Below, one piece after another: positions 1 to 7,692 of a DNA stretch of 23,245 nt. The position numbers were made by a program, and so were the translations under genes. The notes beneath the pieces are model-generated. The model saw only the letters and a list, made by a program, of their open reading frames with translations. It did no database searches and was not told where the DNA came from. Position 1 is the stretch's first letter. Each line of letters starts with the position of its first letter. This stretch comes from DAOPJM01 sp964490325 (GTDB lineage: Bacteria; Bacillota; Clostridia; Christensenellales; CAG-138), in NCBI GenBank assembly GCA_964490325.1, contig CAZBBX010000034.1:1-23245 (forward strand), given 5' to 3'.

Positions 1-410
1 GTCCACTTGTAGTAGTCGGGATCGGTGGTGTTGACCTCGCGGGAGTAGTCGAAGCTGAAGCCCAGCTCCTGCAGCTGCTTGCGAAAGCGATTGATGTTAT
101 CATGCGTCACCTTGGCGGGATGGATGCCCGTTTTGATGGCATAGTTCTCCGTGGGCAGACCGAAGGCGTCCCAGCCGATGGGGTAGAGGACGTTATAGCC
201 CTCCATGCGGCGCTTGCGGGCAATGATGTCCAGCGCGGTGTAGCTGCGGGGATGCCCAACGTGCAGCCCCTGCCCCGAAGGATAGGGAAACTCGATAAGC
301 GCGTAATACTTGGGCTTATCGTGGCTCTTTTCGGCGGCAAAGCAGTTCTCGTCGCTCCAGCGTTTTTGCCATTTTGCTTCGATCGAACGCGGGTCGTAAT
401 CGGTACGCAT
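1..410 (-). CDS. leuS: Leucyl-tRNA synthetase, N-terminal part (cut by window edge)
   Basis: Charges tRNA-Leu with leucine in the cytoplasm. The first 136 residues are visible and the rest lies beyond base 1. The class I signature HVGH (HIGH motif) is at residues 50-53 within FPYPSGQGLHVGHPRSY, and the LeuRS-typical GWDAFGLPTENYAIK follows at 79-93. The start at 410 is supported by a GTGAGG Shine-Dalgarno-like sequence just upstream and by the family N-terminus (YDPRSIEAKWQKRW). It diverges from lgt and has its own promoter at 459-487, so its leader is only about 40-45 bases, too short for the T-box that controls many Firmicute aminoacyl-tRNA synthetases. Identification is secure. Confidence 0.97.
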   Translation of the reverse strand, partial: MRTDYDPRSIEAKWQKRWSDENCFAAEKSHDKPKYYALIEFPYPSGQGLHVGHPRSYTALDIIARKRRMEGYNVLYPIGWDAFGLPTENYAIKTGIHPAKVTHDNINRFRKQLQELGFSFDYSREVNTTDPDYYKW

Positions 411-458
411 GATCCTCACTCTTTCTTTATGCGGCACAGGCCGCAATTCGTTCCCTAT

Positions 459-487
459 AATGTAGCTTTTTTCCGCTCCTTTGTCAA
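459..487 (-). promoter_or_regulatory. Sigma-A-type promoter of leuS
   Basis: Read on the minus strand, TTGACA (482-487) is followed after 17 bases by TACATT (459-464). The -35 box is perfect and the -10 box matches 5 of 6. It sits about 50 bases upstream of the leuS start. Confidence 0.7.
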
Positions 488-520
488 CCGTTTTGCCAAA
501 ATGTGCGGGAGCGGTCTTGC

Positions 521-549
521 TTTACAGCGGCGGGGACTTGTGGTATACT
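521..549 (+). promoter_or_regulatory. Sigma-A-type promoter of lgt
   Basis: TTTACA (521-526), a 17-base spacer and TATACT (544-549), with a TG one base before the -10 box (extended -10). It lies 27 bases before the lgt start, giving a very short leader that holds the AAGGAGGT ribosome binding site at 563-570. Confidence 0.75.
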
Positions 550-576
550 GCAAGCGCAAAGCAAGGAGGTAAGGCA

Positions 577-1536
577 ATGCATCCCTATATCCATATTGGC
601 TCCCTGTCGCTTCCGTCCATGGGCGTTTGTATCCTCTGCGGTACGGTCGTGGCGCTGCTGGTGCTGTTTTTCTATGCGCGCCGTCTGAGCGTTTTAAGCA
701 CGGACGAGATCACGGACGGTCTCATTTGGGCGATCCTTTTAGGTTTTGTCGGCATGAAGCTGCTGTACTGGATCGTGGAGCCACCCGCTTGGCCGACCAC
801 TTGGCTGGAGGTCTATAAGCTGCTCAGCGAGGGCATGGTCTTTTACGGCGGACTCATCGGCGGCATTTTGGGCGTGTTCATCGTATCCCGCATCAAGAAG
901 CGCAGCTTCTTTACCTATGCGGATCTGTTCGCCCCCTGCTTCTGCTTGGCGCACGCAGGCGGACGCGTGGGCTGCCTGATGGCGGGCTGCTGCTACGGCA
1001 TGGAGTGCCAAGGCGGTCTTTGCATCACCATCAACGGCGTGAGCCGCTTCCCCTCGCAGCCTGCGGAATCCCTGTTCCTGATCCTGCTGGCGGTGGCGCT
1101 GCTGATGATCTTAAAGCGCACCAAGCATCGCGGCACGGTCACGGGCGTATACCTGATGAGCTATGCCGTGGCGCGCTTCATCTTAGAGTTCTTCCGCGGC
1201 GATGCGGAGCGCGGCTTTGTGGGCAACCTGTCCACCTCGCAGTTCATAGGCTTTTTCATCTTTGCCGCAGGCCTTGTCATCTTCCTTTTGAGCCGCCGCT
1301 GGCCCAAGGACGATCCGAAGGCCATAGCCGCTATCCCCGCCGACAAGGTCGATCCCGCCCCCACCGTCACTGCGGAGGAAACGCCGAAGGAGACAAAGGA
1401 CGAGGAGGACGAAAAGCCCGCCGCCGCCCCCGAGATCACAACGCCGCCCGCGCAGGAGGAGACCAAGGAAGCCGTTCAACCCGAGGAGTCGCAGCCCGCG
1501 CCCGAGATGGGCGCCGACACCGACGCCGATGCCTGA
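577..1536 (+). CDS. lgt: Prolipoprotein diacylglyceryl transferase with acidic C-terminal tail
   Basis: Transfers diacylglycerol from phosphatidylglycerol to the lipobox cysteine of prolipoproteins, in the cytoplasmic membrane. The 319-residue protein has several hydrophobic helices. It carries FYGGLIGG (89-96), the family signature GGRVGCLMAGCCYG (128-141) and ARFILEFFRGD (199-209). Arg130 and Arg207 match the conserved arginines. Tyr90 sits where the E. coli enzyme has His103, a variant seen in Clostridia-type Lgt. The start at 577 follows a perfect AAGGAGGT; an in-frame TTG at 481 lies upstream of the promoter and cannot be the start. Residues 243-319 form an extra low-complexity tail rich in Glu, Pro, Ala and Thr, not part of the enzyme core. 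It is a single-gene unit with its own promoter and terminator. Confidence 0.9.
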   Translation: MHPYIHIGSLSLPSMGVCILCGTVVALLVLFFYARRLSVLSTDEITDGLIWAILLGFVGMKLLYWIVEPPAWPTTWLEVYKLLSEGMVFYGGLIGGILGVFIVSRIKKRSFFTYADLFAPCFCLAHAGGRVGCLMAGCCYGMECQGGLCITINGVSRFPSQPAESLFLILLAVALLMILKRTKHRGTVTGVYLMSYAVARFILEFFRGDAERGFVGNLSTSQFIGFFIFAAGLVIFLLSRRWPKDDPKAIAAIPADKVDPAPTVTAEETPKETKDEEDEKPAAAPEITTPPAQEETKEAVQPEESQPAPEMGADTDADA

Positions 1537-1610
1537 TCCCCTGCTCCCACGGCGCCTGTCGCGTCCCGCGCTCTTGGCGTAAGCCGACATCGAATCTTAT
1601 AAATAGGAAA

Positions 1611-1638
1611 GACCGTTCATCCGAGCGGCCTTTTTTTT
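1611..1638 (+). terminator. Rho-independent terminator after lgt
   Basis: CCGTTC (1613-1618), loop ATCC, GAGCGG (1623-1628), then CC and eight T (1631-1638). It is 75 bases after the lgt stop. The following GGCCGAACGG can pair with the left arm as an alternative fold. Confidence 0.8.
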
Positions 1639-1807
1639 AGGCCGAACGGGAGGGAGCGGCGGCATGCCGCCCACGGCGTCCATTTGCATAAAAGGGAACA
1701 ATATTCAGCATAAGGCGTTCCGAAGCGGAACAAAGCAAACAAAAACGGTACAGTTTTGGATAGAATTAACAAATACTGCTCATATTTTGTACATTTTTGC
1801 ACGAATC

Positions 1808-1836
1808 ATGACGAAAGGCAAACAAAGAGATATACT
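1808..1836 (+). promoter_or_regulatory. Putative promoter of the signalling locus, with long leader
   Basis: ATGACG (1808-1813), a 17-base spacer and TATACT (1831-1836). The -35 box matches 4 of 6, the -10 box 5 of 6. The gene-free stretch 1537-1980 holds the lgt terminator, an AT-rich segment, this promoter and a leader of about 140 bases. In the leader GGACGCT (1896-1902) can pair with AGCGTCC (1934-1940). No known riboswitch was recognised. Confidence 0.45.
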
Positions 1837-1980
1837 ACAAATATGCATTCATGCAAGAATGGTGCGCAGCCGCGGCAGACAGTACAGCGTTCGGGGGACG
1901 CTCACCGTCACTGCCATACACGGGGGGATGCGCAGCGTCCGTACGATCGAAAAAAGCATGAGCGGGGGGAAAAATCGCAC

Positions 1981-4224
1981 ATGGAACGCATCGTTGCATT
2001 TCAGCCGTTTTTCGGCAACTGGTTTGCGGATGAGTTTTTGGGGGAAGGCGGCTGCGGACGCGTCTATCGCGTGTTTCGGCAAACCGAGCAGGGGCGGCAG
2101 TACGCGGCGCTCAAATGGATCCCCTTACCTAAGGACACAACTGAGATCGAGCATTTACGTTCGGAGGGCATGAGCGGCGCTTCACTGGTGGGCTATTACG
2201 CCAAGATGGAGCAGACCCTGTCCATTGAGTATCGTGCCATGGACGCGCTGAACAACGAGCCGAACGTCGTGCATTGCCTTGCGCGGGAATCCCGCAAAAG
2301 AAGCGGCGGCGTGGGCTACGACATGTTCATATTGATGGAGCTGTTGACGCCCTTGGCGGCGATCGCACCCGACGGCCGCATGGCGGAAACGGAGGCCGTG
2401 CGCATGGCGTTGGATATCGCCGCAGCCTTGGAGGCCTGTCACCGCAAGCAGATCCTGCACCGCGACGTCAAGCCAAGCAATATCTTCCGCGATCAACAGG
2501 GGAGATACCGCTTGGGCGATTTTGGCGTGGCGCGGCACATGGAGCAAACGCATGCGTATGTCACCCGTGTCGGCACGGTGAACTACATGGCGCCGGAGCT
2601 GAATCTGGGACAGGTCTGCGACAGCAGCGTCGACCTGTACGCATTGGGGCTGACGCTTTATCAGCTGCTCAATCGCGGACGGATGCCGTTCCTGCCGCCT
2701 GCACCCGCGCCTATCCTGCCCGAAGCGCGGGAAGAGGCGCTGATGCGCCGCATGAGCGGAGAAACGCTGCCGCAGCCGCTGGATGCGTCCCTGCGGCTGT
2801 ACCGCGTGATCCAAAAAGCCTGCGCCTATTCTCCCCTCGATCGGTACCGCAGCGCAGCAGATTTCCGCGCAGCGCTCTTGGGCAGAGAACCCCTTCCCGT
2901 CCCGCCCCCGTATATGCACGTTACGGTTCCACCCCAAACGACCCCGCCCCCGTATGCGAGCGTCCCTGCGCCGTCTCCCGAGAAGGAGAGCTCGACGCCC
3001 AAGTATCTCACGTGGGTGCTGGCGGGCGGCGGGCTGCTCATCGGCATCCTTATTGCCATCCTCATTGCAAACGGCAGCTCCTCCACGCGGACGCCGCAAA
3101 ATCAAAGCGTCTGGGGCAACATAACGATGACGGACGAGCCGTACGCTCCAAGCGTGACCGATGCCCCCGTTACAAACGCCCCCGCAGCCGACGCACCCGT
3201 TACAGATGCACCCCGCACAGACGCTCCCGTTACAAGCGCTCCCACAGCCCAAAGCACGGCCGCAAGCCGTCCCGCCTACGTCACCATAGGCGGGGAGAGC
3301 TTCAGCACCTCCGTTTCGCAGATCAAGCTGGAGAAGGTGCAGATCGACAACCTTGACGATCTTGCCTATTTCCCCAATCTGACGAGCATACGCTTCGACA
3401 GCTGTGTCGTCCTGCATCCGGAAAAGCTGGGCAAGCTGACGCAGCTTACTAAGCTGGAGCTGCTGACCTGCTTTATCACCACCGAACGCTCTTGGGGGGA
3501 GCGGCTGAGCGATGTGAGCTTTTTGCGCTCCCTTACGCAGCTGACGTCCCTGACGATCAGCAACAACTGCATCACCGATCTGAGCCCCATCGAGAATCTA
3601 GCGAACCTGACCGAACTGAACGTAGGCGGCAACAGGGCGCTGCAGGAGGACGCGCTTCAATATATCGCCAAGCTGCCGCTTGTGACGGTTCTGTACCTGC
3701 ACGACACCTCCATCACCGATTTTCGTGCCATCTCCGGCATGACGCAGCTGACCTATCTCAACATCCGTGCGATCGACAACGAAAACAACGACGGCTATGT
3801 GCGGGACATCTCCTACTTGGCGCAGCTGCCTTGGCTGCAGACGCTGAAGGTCAGCAACTCTGCCATTACCGACCTGAGCTGCATCAAGAATTTCCCGAGC
3901 CTGACGGAGCTGTATCTGGACTCCTGCATTCTGATGTCCGACAACGCGTTTGCGGGGCTGTCCAGCGACACGCTGCAAATGCTGAATTTGTCGGGGTGCA
4001 ACATAACAAAGCTGGACTTTTTGGCGCAGCTGCCTGCGCTTGTGACGCTGCGTCTTGTCGACTGCCCCAAACTTACGGCGGAACAGTTCTCATGGCTGAC
4101 GGGAAACGAATGGCTCGCGACCGTCTATATCGGAGATGACTCGTCGCTAAACGCCGTGGATGTGAACTATCTCAAGAGCCTGCTTGGCAGCGGCGTTGCC
4201 GTCAAGATCGGAGAAGTACCATAG
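1981..4224 (+). CDS. Transmembrane Ser/Thr protein kinase with extracellular leucine-rich repeats
   Basis: Predicted receptor kinase of 747 residues. The cytoplasmic kinase (about 10-300) has every key element: glycine loop GEGGCGRVY (21-29), Lys45 in AALKW, HRDVKPSN (160-167), DFG (180-182) and APE (204-206). A proline-rich juxtamembrane part (303-340) repeats PPPY twice. One helix spans about 342-364. Outside come a DAPVT-type stalk (393-421) and a leucine-rich-repeat domain (about 445-735) with units such as LTSLTISNNCITDLSPI. The start at 1981 has a GGGGGGA site 10 bases upstream and begins just before the kinase fold; the frame is open further upstream but that part is unlike kinase sequence. 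LRR ectodomains usually bind proteins or glycans; the ligand here is unknown. It probably heads the locus. Catalytic activity is expected from the motifs. Confidence 0.9.
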   Translation: MERIVAFQPFFGNWFADEFLGEGGCGRVYRVFRQTEQGRQYAALKWIPLPKDTTEIEHLRSEGMSGASLVGYYAKMEQTLSIEYRAMDALNNEPNVVHCLARESRKRSGGVGYDMFILMELLTPLAAIAPDGRMAETEAVRMALDIAAALEACHRKQILHRDVKPSNIFRDQQGRYRLGDFGVARHMEQTHAYVTRVGTVNYMAPELNLGQVCDSSVDLYALGLTLYQLLNRGRMPFLPPAPAPILPEAREEALMRRMSGETLPQPLDASLRLYRVIQKACAYSPLDRYRSAADFRAALLGREPLPVPPPYMHVTVPPQTTPPPYASVPAPSPEKESSTPKYLTWVLAGGGLLIGILIAILIANGSSSTRTPQNQSVWGNITMTDEPYAPSVTDAPVTNAPAADAPVTDAPRTDAPVTSAPTAQSTAASRPAYVTIGGESFSTSVSQIKLEKVQIDNLDDLAYFPNLTSIRFDSCVVLHPEKLGKLTQLTKLELLTCFITTERSWGERLSDVSFLRSLTQLTSLTISNNCITDLSPIENLANLTELNVGGNRALQEDALQYIAKLPLVTVLYLHDTSITDFRAISGMTQLTYLNIRAIDNENNDGYVRDISYLAQLPWLQTLKVSNSAITDLSCIKNFPSLTELYLDSCILMSDNAFAGLSSDTLQMLNLSGCNITKLDFLAQLPALVTLRLVDCPKLTAEQFSWLTGNEWLATVYIGDDSSLNAVDVNYLKSLLGSGVAVKIGEVP
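3157..3243 (+). repeat. In-frame DAPVT-type stalk repeat
   Basis: Degenerate repeats of about 12-15 bases encode DAP or NAP units separated by VT, RT or AA (residues 393-421 of the LRR kinase). The codons vary, so this is a protein-level repeat more than a recent DNA duplication. It forms the extracellular spacer between membrane helix and LRR domain. Confidence 0.75.
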
Positions 4225-4320
4225 ATAGTATTCCGTTTCGCGAAGGAACTTGCTAAAATATACAAATTCTGCGCGAAAATTGTATAAATCTGCTATTTTA
4301 TTTCGCCGAATAGATGTGTA

Positions 4321-4340
4321 TGGTATATTATGACTATAAT
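4321..4340 (+). promoter_or_regulatory. Putative promoter of the vWA-FHA gene
   Basis: An AT-rich gap (4225-4368) holds an extended -10 (TGG then TATATT, 4321-4329) and a consensus TATAAT (4335-4340). Neither has a convincing -35 box. Inverted repeat TTTCGCG (4236-4242) and CGCGAAA (4272-4278) lies upstream. This suggests the LRR kinase and the downstream genes may be separately transcribed. Confidence 0.35.
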
Positions 4341-4368
4341 CATACAAATTAATTGGAGGGGAAGCGGA

Positions 4369-6252
4369 ATGAAAAGGATCGCATATATCTTGATCGCTTT
4401 GTTGCTTTTGGTGCTCTGCATACCGTCTGCGGCGCTGGCGGTCGACTGGGAAGAGCCGCTCATCGAAAGCGTGTATATGAACATGCCGGATATGAATGTG
4501 TTTTTCTACATGACGGGAACGGGCGGCGGCGTTCTGAGCAGCGTCACGCTCTCTAAGGAGAACATCACGAATGCGACCCTCGGCGATACTGCGCTGGAGG
4601 TCGTAAGCGCGTCCGATCTGGCGGACAGCGAGACGGGCAGTGCGTACTTCATCTGCATGGATCTGCACAGAGAGGGATCCAAAGACAGCTTTACTCCCTT
4701 ACTCGATCAGATCTGCAAGTTTTATGACAGCTGCGTCTACAGCTCGAACGGAAAGAACGAATTGGTCCTCATCCCCTTCAACTGTACAAACACAAAGCCT
4801 CTTATCATTGCGGGCAACTGCACGAAGGATGACGCAGCGCAGCAGATCCGCAGCCTGAGCTTTGGTGCGAACATAGTAAAGGGCTCCAACCTTGTCAGCG
4901 CTCTGAAGGCGGTGCTGGATCTGAGCGATGCCAATGCGCATGCCGCCTACAAGCACAAGCTGGTGATGGCGATCACGCTTGCGGAGACCGATACAGACTG
5001 CACGGCTGCGGACATCACGGCGCTGCGCAGCGCGTTTCAAACGGCAAATCTGCCCGTATACGGCGTAGGCATCACCTATAACGATGGGTCGAACGCAGAT
5101 AATCTGGCGGCGCTCGGCTCCCTTTGCCGCAGCAGCAGCGGTGTGTTCGAGCAGATCAGCACCACCCAAACCGCAACGGCTCTGGACACGTTTCGGCAGC
5201 GGATCGGCGCCTGCTACACGGTGGCGTTTCGAGCGCCCACCAACCGTGCCAACGGAACGGAGCAGCAGCTTCGCTTCACGGTGGACAACCTTGGCGGCAA
5301 GCAGACCACGGCGGAAAGCAAGGTAACGCCCACCCTGTGGCAGCAGGACACGGTCGCGCCCGAAGCCTATCTGCAGTTTGAGGAAAGCGGCGCCGCCCTG
5401 ACTCTGAGCTTCTCCGAGCCGATGCTGGGTACGGGGCTGAGCTCGAGCTACACCCTCCTCAAGGATGGGAAGGCCGTTGATAACGCGTTCACGCTCACAA
5501 CGTTTACGGAGGGCGTCCTACTGGAGTTCTCGCCGCGGCTGTTTTCGGGAGACTACACCCTGCGTATCAGCGGCGTGACGGATGATTCCATGGAGGAGAA
5601 TCCCCTTCGGCAGAACGAATTCGAATTCTCCATTCCCTTGCTTGCTTCGAGTGCGCCCGACGAGGACATATCGGAGACGAACGGGGGATTTTGGGACTTT
5701 ATCGGCAGAAACTGGTGGCTGATCGCTTTGATCGCTGCGGTAGCGGTGTTTTTACTGATCTTCCTGCTGGTTACGGCGTCCAAGAAGAAAAAGGAAAAGG
5801 AAAAGGAGGCGGTCATCATCAATCCCACTTACTATCCCGCATCCACCGAGAGCGCGTTGGAGCTGGTGCTGCAGATCGTCACGCACGCAGGAACGAGCAC
5901 ACAAACGGTTCGGGTCACGCAGAGCTACATCGTAGGACGCTCCAAGATCTACGCAAACCTCAGCATCGAGGATCCGCAGCTGTCCCGCAAGCATTTTGAG
6001 CTGCTGCGGCGCTGTGAGAATTTGTTCATCCGCGATCTGAATTCCACCAACGGCGTGTTCATCGGCGCAGCCAAGAAGCGTCTGGTTGGCGAACAGCTTG
6101 TGAGCCTCAACGAGACCATTTGGGCGGGAGGCTGCGTGTTCACGGTGCTGAGCATTCGCCGCACAGCCGGTTTGGACGAGACGCGCCGCTTGGAGGATAC
6201 CGATGCGACCAACCGCCTTAATCCGAGTGACAACACGGTGGGAAGGCTGTAA
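4369..6252 (+). CDS. Secreted-side vWA-like protein with membrane helix and cytoplasmic FHA domain
   Basis: A 627-residue membrane protein. The signal peptide is about 1-24, with a cleavable-looking ALA end. A vWA-like domain follows (about 92-285), but its metal site is unusual: the DxSxS position reads MDLHREGS, keeping Asp98 but placing His100 where the first Ser is expected. GSNLVSAL (172-179) matches the second MIDAS loop. An SbsA-type Ig-like module (about 330-422, SFSEPM) leads to a helix (449-470) and a Lys/Glu-rich cytoplasmic linker. The C-terminal FHA domain (about 515-597) has intact Gly523-Arg524, Ser539, His542 and Asn561-Gly562. The tail beyond residue 600 has three Thr in acidic or basic context. 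The start at 4369 follows GGAGGGG. Likely a surface sensor that recruits phosphothreonine proteins; the ligand is unknown. Confidence 0.85.
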   Translation: MKRIAYILIALLLLVLCIPSAALAVDWEEPLIESVYMNMPDMNVFFYMTGTGGGVLSSVTLSKENITNATLGDTALEVVSASDLADSETGSAYFICMDLHREGSKDSFTPLLDQICKFYDSCVYSSNGKNELVLIPFNCTNTKPLIIAGNCTKDDAAQQIRSLSFGANIVKGSNLVSALKAVLDLSDANAHAAYKHKLVMAITLAETDTDCTAADITALRSAFQTANLPVYGVGITYNDGSNADNLAALGSLCRSSSGVFEQISTTQTATALDTFRQRIGACYTVAFRAPTNRANGTEQQLRFTVDNLGGKQTTAESKVTPTLWQQDTVAPEAYLQFEESGAALTLSFSEPMLGTGLSSSYTLLKDGKAVDNAFTLTTFTEGVLLEFSPRLFSGDYTLRISGVTDDSMEENPLRQNEFEFSIPLLASSAPDEDISETNGGFWDFIGRNWWLIALIAAVAVFLLIFLLVTASKKKKEKEKEAVIINPTYYPASTESALELVLQIVTHAGTSTQTVRVTQSYIVGRSKIYANLSIEDPQLSRKHFELLRRCENLFIRDLNSTNGVFIGAAKKRLVGEQLVSLNETIWAGGCVFTVLSIRRTAGLDETRRLEDTDATNRLNPSDNTVGRL

Positions 6253-6312
6253 GGTCACTGTTTGCAGCGCTGCGCGCAAGCGGGCTTCTATAGTACAAGA
6301 GCGGAGGCGTCT

Positions 6313-7692
6313 GTGGTTTTTTCCGATACCTGTCCGAATTGCTTTAAAAGCACGGTCAAAAACGGGGTATGCGAGAGTTGCGGCTACTGTGTCAATCAGG
6401 AAAAGCCCATCCCGCAGAAGCCGCTTGCACCGTTCACCATCCTGCACGATCGCTACATGGTCGGCAGACCTTTGGGCGCGGGAGGGTTTGGGATAACCTA
6501 CCTGTGCTTGGACATACGCATAAACCAAAGGCTGGCGATGAAGGAGTACTATCCACTCAATTGGGCGCAGCGCAGCAGCAAAGGCACGCACCTGGATGCG
6601 GCGCAGCAGCACAAGTACGAGATCGGCATGGAGGAGTTTCGGCGCGAGATCCACATGCTGCGCTCCCTGCCCCAGTGTCCGTACATCGTGCGCTACCACG
6701 ACAACTTCGACGCGAACGGCACCGTTTACTTCGTGATGGAGTACGTAGACGGCAACAGCCTCAAGGCCATGTCCAAGCGGTACGCGAAGGGCATGCCCTA
6801 CGAACAGCTCACCAACATCATGAAGGAGGTGGCTCTGGGCTTATCCACGCTGCATCATGCAAATGTGCTGCATCGCGACGTCAGCCCGGAGAACATCCTT
6901 ATCGCGGAGGATGGGCGGGCAAAGCTGATAGACTTTGGCGCAGCGCAGCCTGCCGACGGCAACTGGAGCACGAACATCGTCCTCATCAAGCCGGGGTTTT
7001 CGCCTCCGGAGCAGTACAACCAGTCATCGGCGCTGCAGCGGCCGTGGAGCGACATCTATGCGTTCGGCTGCACCTTCTACTACATGTACACGGGGATCAA
7101 GCCGCCCGAGTCCATCGAACGCGAGAAGCAGCCGCCGTTGACGCCCATCAGCGAACTGCGCAGCGATGTTCCCGCCGAGGTGTCCAATGCGATCATGCAG
7201 GCGATCTCCCTTGCGCCGCAAAAGCGTTTCGACAGCATCGACGCCTTCTTGGGAGCGATCACCCGCCTGAGCGCGAGACCCGTAAGCAAGGACGACAACA
7301 GTGTCATCTCGCAGACGCAAACGGTCATGAGCAAGCTGCAGGACCTCCTCCACCGCAAGAAGCAAAAGCTTCCCTACATCGAGTGGACGGATGCGGAGGG
7401 TCAGCTGAGCACACGGGAGCTGCAGCCGTATCATCCGCTGTCACTGGGGCGAATGCAGCAATACTGCGATGTGGTCATCAGCACGAGCAAGCAGCTCAGC
7501 CGACAGCACTGCATCCTAACGTTCGACAAGAGCTTACGCTGCGTGTTTGTGGAGGATTTCTCGCTCAACGGCACCTTCCTTGCAAACGGGCAGAGAGTGC
7601 AGGAGGGACAGCGCGTCAAGATCGAAGCTTCGACCGCGCTGCGGCTTGCAAGCAACAATGTTTTAGTAAAGGTGGTACTGCCGAATGAATGA
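6313..7692 (+). CDS. Zinc-ribbon Ser/Thr protein kinase with C-terminal FHA domain
   Basis: A cytoplasmic 459-residue protein with no membrane helix. The N-terminal zinc ribbon is CPNC (7-10) and CESC (20-23). The kinase domain (about 47-310) has GAGGFG (55-60), Lys77 in MKEYYP, HRDVSPEN (187-194) and DFG (207-209), with PPEQY (231-235) in place of APE. Ser191 replaces the usual catalytic-loop Lys; HRD[VI]SP with PEQY is a recurring Clostridia kinase variant, so activity is likely. A linker with QTQT (334-337) leads to an FHA domain (about 370-459) with Gly379-Arg380, Ser396-Arg-Gln-His399 and Asn419-Gly420. GTG at 6313 was chosen because GGAGG lies 5 bases upstream; a TTG at 6262 has no such site. 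It overlaps the phosphatase gene by 8 bases, so the two are translationally coupled as writer and eraser. Confidence 0.9.
   Translation: MVFSDTCPNCFKSTVKNGVCESCGYCVNQEKPIPQKPLAPFTILHDRYMVGRPLGAGGFGITYLCLDIRINQRLAMKEYYPLNWAQRSSKGTHLDAAQQHKYEIGMEEFRREIHMLRSLPQCPYIVRYHDNFDANGTVYFVMEYVDGNSLKAMSKRYAKGMPYEQLTNIMKEVALGLSTLHHANVLHRDVSPENILIAEDGRAKLIDFGAAQPADGNWSTNIVLIKPGFSPPEQYNQSSALQRPWSDIYAFGCTFYYMYTGIKPPESIEREKQPPLTPISELRSDVPAEVSNAIMQAISLAPQKRFDSIDAFLGAITRLSARPVSKDDNSVISQTQTVMSKLQDLLHRKKQKLPYIEWTDAEGQLSTRELQPYHPLSLGRMQQYCDVVISTSKQLSRQHCILTFDKSLRCVFVEDFSLNGTFLANGQRVQEGQRVKIEASTALRLASNNVLVKVVLPNE

Noticed and set aside
411..458. T-box leader for leuS
   Set aside because: The leader is only about 45 bases and lacks the T-box sequence and terminator/antiterminator hairpins.
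1756..1980. Possible 75-residue N-terminal extension of the LRR kinase
   Set aside because: It would start upstream of the likely promoter and has composition unlike a protein kinase N-terminus; ATG 1981 sits right before the kinase fold.
2182..3417. 411-codon minus-strand frame inside the LRR kinase gene
   Set aside because: Antisense to a gene with complete kinase motifs, with no recognisable domain; long shadow frames are common at this GC content.
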